The notes under the pieces are model-generated. The model was not told the DNA's origin and did not search any database. It was given only the letters and a program-made list of their open reading frames with translations. A stretch of DNA of 25,984 nucleotides from Candidatus Schekmanbacteria bacterium GWA2_38_11 (GTDB lineage: Bacteria; Schekmanbacteria; GWA2-38-11): assembly GCA_001790645.1 (NCBI GenBank), contig MGDB01000063.1, positions 4,111 through 30,094 of the forward strand. The letters run 5' to 3'. Made by a program: the position numbers and the translations under genes. Shown in pieces: positions 23,902-25,984 of this stretch; positions within the stretch are counted from its first letter, which is position 1; every line of letters begins with the position of its first letter.

Positions 23902-24719
23902 AGGAAATAGCTTCGAAGAGGTTCTTAACGGCATTCGTTTTAGTCTTCCTTGTTTTGTTAGTATTAGAAAAGGGGGGAATATTAGTTTTTTCTCTTCTAT
24001 TAACAGCAGTACTTGTCATTGCGCTCAATGAACTCTATAATATTTTTACAGGGACCGGGTTAAAGGTACAGAAGTACCTGGGAATTTTATCAGGGATTTT
24101 AATCTCTTATTTTTTCTATAAACAACAGCTAAAAGGAGTCCTGGCGCTTTTAATATTCAGTTTGATTTTTTTTTCCCTTCTGAAACTTTTTTCTAAAGAC
24201 AGTCATAAAGATAATCTTCTCGGCATTGCTGCCACAATGACCGGGTTGCTTTACATAGGGGTTTGCGGAGGTTATCTGATATTAATCAGAAAACTTCAAG
24301 AGGGGCTTACTCAAGGCGGACTTAGATATATATATGTGCTTTTGGTGATAATATGGGCTTCGGATTCAGGTGCGTATTTGATTGGAACTAAATTGGGAAA
24401 GAATAAGCTTCTTCCCGCAGTAAGTCCAAACAAGACTGTTGAGGGAGCAGTAGGCGGATTAATAACCGGGATCATAGGGGCTTCTTTCTGGTGGTTTTCT
24501 GGAATTTTTCCAATTTTTCAATGTTTGTCTTTTGGAATCCTGATCTCACTTACTGGAATGGTTGGGGATTTATTCGAATCCTTGATCAAGCGGGCAGGGG
24601 GAGTAAAAGATTCAGGTAATTTATTTCCAGGTCATGGCGGGATGCTTGACCGGATAGATTCGCTTTTATTTGCAGCCCCTGTGTGGTATTATTATATCAG
24701 GTTTTTTTTGATGAAGTAA
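23898..24719 (+). CDS. cdsA: Phosphatidate cytidylyltransferase (CDP-diglyceride synthase)
   Basis: A 273-residue inner-membrane enzyme that makes CDP-diacylglycerol from phosphatidate and CTP, the branch point of phospholipid synthesis. It is largely hydrophobic with about eight membrane segments. The family signature is complete near the C-terminus (from about residue 228): SLIKRAGGVKDSG, then FPGHGGMLDRID. Also SDSGAYLIGTKLGK and SPNKTVEGAVGG. The start is TTG at 23898, overlapping the uppS stop as TTGA, so translation is coupled. dxr and rseP, which often follow, are absent; a repeat-rich gap and prfB come next. Confidence 0.96.
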   Translation: MKEIASKRFLTAFVLVFLVLLVLEKGGILVFSLLLTAVLVIALNELYNIFTGTGLKVQKYLGILSGILISYFFYKQQLKGVLALLIFSLIFFSLLKLFSKDSHKDNLLGIAATMTGLLYIGVCGGYLILIRKLQEGLTQGGLRYIYVLLVIIWASDSGAYLIGTKLGKNKLLPAVSPNKTVEGAVGGLITGIIGASFWWFSGIFPIFQCLSFGILISLTGMVGDLFESLIKRAGGVKDSGNLFPGHGGMLDRIDSLLFAAPVWYYYIRFFLMK

Positions 24720-24902
24720 GGAGATAGATAAATAACAATTATGAAAATAAATCCCCCTTTATCCCCCTTTTTCAAAGGGGGGTTGTAAAAAGTTGCCTTT
24801 TTCAAAAAATAGGGTTTTACAGTATATCCCCCCTTTACCTGCCTGCCGGCAGGCAGGGGAAAAGGGGGGTAAGGGGGGATTTGAGACCATGAAGGAGGTA
24901 AA
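24720..24902. repeat. Two C-rich/G-rich palindromic repeats before prfB
   Basis: The first copy (24749-24784) contains CCCCCTTT-TTC-AAAGGGGG. The second (24825-24881) has ATCCCCCCTTTA and AAAAGGGGGGTAAGGGGGGA arms separated by the CCTGCC palindrome. No gene is seen; an opposite-strand open frame over this area is translated repeat. Confidence 0.65.
24838..24857. repeat. CCTGCCTGCCGGCAGGCAGG perfect palindrome nested in another repeat
   Basis: A perfect 20-bp palindrome at the centre of the second C-rich/G-rich repeat. Same family as 1881-1896, 8300-8319 and 13531-13546. Confidence 0.75.
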
Positions 24903-25984
24903 ATGGACGTTGATATAGACCAGAAAATTAAGTCGATTGATAACAGGCTTCAAAATTTGAAAGGACATCTTTGACTTAGATGATAAAAAAAAGAAGTTAG
25001 AAGAAATTGAGAAAGTCGTATCAAATCCTGAATTATGGGATGACAAAAATAAGGCAAGAGAGGTCCTTGCAGTACGGAAAGTTTTATCCAAAGCGATCCA
25101 GTCCTTTGAAGAGATCTGGAAAAAATTTTCTGATTTAAAAGAGTTCTATTCGCTGGCAAAAGAGGAGAATGACGAAAACTCAGCTCTAAGTATCGGGAAA
25201 GAGCTTGAGGAGATGGAGACAGCCGTTTCACAGGTTGAGATCCAGACCATCCTCTCCGGTGAAAACGATTATAACAATGCCATAGTATCAATCCATCCGG
25301 GTGCGGGAGGGACTGAATCTCAGGATTGGGCGCAGATGCTGCTGAGAATGTATTTACGGTGGGTTGAGAGAAGAGGTTTTAAATCGGAGATCAATGATAT
25401 TCAGCCGGGTGAAGAGGCAGGCATTAAGAGTGCAACCTTCACAGTTATCGGTGAATACGCTTACGGATATTTAAAGGCTGAGGCAGGAGTTCACAGGCTT
25501 GTCAGGATTTCACCCTTTGATGCTAATAAGAGAAGGCATACCTCCTTTGCCTCAGTATTTGTAATACCTGAGGTAGATGATGAGATTGTTGTTGATATAA
25601 AGGATGATGACCTGAAGATTGATACCTTTCGCTCGGGTGGAGCAGGGGGACAGCATGTCAATGTAACTGATTCGGCTGTAAGAATCACTCATCTTCCGAC
25701 AGGAATCGTTGTATCATGCCAGAATGAACGCTCCCAGCATAAGAATAAAGCCTCGGCTTTGAAAATACTGAGGTCCAAAATATATGAAAGAAAGGTTGAA
25801 GAAGAAAGAGAAAAGATGGAGAAAATCCACGGTGAGAAAAAGGATATTGCCTGGGGCAGTCAGATACGCTCCTATGTACTTCATCCTTACCGCATGGTCA
25901 AAGACCACAGGACTGACCTGGAAACAGGAAATGCAGATGCAGTTCTTGACGGGGATATAGATAAGTTTATCGAGGCATGTTTGA
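24903..25984 (+). CDS. prfB: Peptide chain release factor 2, with programmed +1 frameshift; cut by window end
   Basis: RF2, which reads UGA and UAA and frees the finished protein. Synthesis starts at ATG 24903 (AAGGAGG upstream), reads 23 codons to an in-frame TGA at 24972-24974, then shifts +1 after CTT (24969-24971), skipping base 24972 and continuing with GAC. The coding sequence is thus 24903-24971 joined to 24973 onward. The second part holds HPGAGGTESQDWAQML, the codon-reading SPF tripeptide (RISPFDANKRRHTSF), the catalytic GGQ (SGGAGGQHVN), NERSQHKNKASAL and WGSQIRSYVL. It ends at DGDIDKFIEACL, where most RF2 proteins have only a few residues left, so little is missing. Confidence 0.96.
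24963..24975 (+). promoter_or_regulatory. prfB: RF2 autoregulatory frameshift site
   Basis: GGA-CAT-CTT-TGA-C: an internal ribosome-site-like AAAGGA three bases before the slippery CTT, then the in-frame stop TGA followed by C. This has the same spacing as the E. coli site (AGGGGG-TAT-CTT-TGA-C). When RF2 is scarce the ribosome pauses at TGA and shifts, making more RF2. Confidence 0.93.

Noticed and set aside
1751..24881. CRISPR array made of the recurring palindromes
   Set aside because: Copies are scattered singly over the window, differ in length and orientation, and have no regular spacers or cas genes.
24972..24974. In-frame stop early in prfB as a sign of a pseudogene or sequencing error
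   Set aside because: The stop, slippery codon, following C and internal ribosome-site-like sequence match the known RF2 frameshift site exactly in spacing.
24759..25091. 110-codon open frame opposite the prfB start
   Set aside because: It contains PACRQAGKGG-type peptide from the palindromic repeat and lies antisense to well-supported prfB.
1..25984. tRNA or rRNA genes
   Set aside because: I looked for cloverleaf arms and conserved rRNA stretches in the intergenic regions and saw none; all strong hairpins belong to repeats or terminators.

Overview
The window reads as a chromosomal segment of an uncultivated Gram-negative bacterium of roughly 40% G+C. The Gram-negative reading rests on a LolD-type lipoprotein-export ATPase, a lipobox lipoprotein and UppS/CdsA envelope genes. 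An anaerobic or facultative lifestyle is suggested by pyruvate phosphate dikinase, a 2[4Fe-4S] ferredoxin, bacterioferritin and a B12/radical SAM enzyme. I cannot fix the phylum from sequence alone. TTG is used often as a start codon. Nearly every gap between genes is packed with short dispersed palindromic repeats of several families, a pattern seen in genomes of many uncultured lineages.

Layout. Left part, minus strand: a propionyl/methylmalonyl-CoA carboxyltransferase subunit (110-1672), FabF (1981-3225), a large B12-binding/radical SAM protein with an unusual C-terminal domain resembling 2-hydroxyacyl-CoA dehydratase activase proteins (3672-6041), and a TPR lipoprotein (6193-6849). Centre, mostly plus strand: a PHP-domain phosphoesterase (7347-7997), a LarA-type nickel-pincer racemase without its maturation genes (8369-9670), a small FMN-binding PNPOx-like protein (9927-10379), bacterioferritin on the minus strand (10778-11254) and an orphan LolD (11678-12373). 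Right part, plus strand: glyQ and glyS split by a repeat cluster, ppdK with an overlapping NUDIX gene, then the classic rpsB-tsf-pyrH-frr block, a 56-residue ferredoxin with its own terminator, uppS-cdsA, and prfB with its programmed +1 frameshift, cut by the window end.

How it fits together: the right half is translation and envelope housekeeping (aminoacylation, ribosomal protein S2, EF-Ts, ribosome recycling, release factor 2, UMP kinase, undecaprenyl and CDP-diglyceride synthesis). The left half is acyl-CoA and fatty-acid metabolism plus accessory enzymes of unknown role. No rRNA, tRNA, CRISPR array, transposase or phage gene was seen.

Most interesting points: (1) the radical SAM protein fused to an activase-like module; (2) a 16-20 bp palindrome (CCTGCCGGCAGGCAGG core) that sits inside other dispersed repeats, with one case where an aligned empty copy in the same window shows an exact 16-bp insertion; (3) repeats that form the C-terminal tail of EF-Ts and supply the last residues and stop codon of LolD; (4) the RF2 recoding site.
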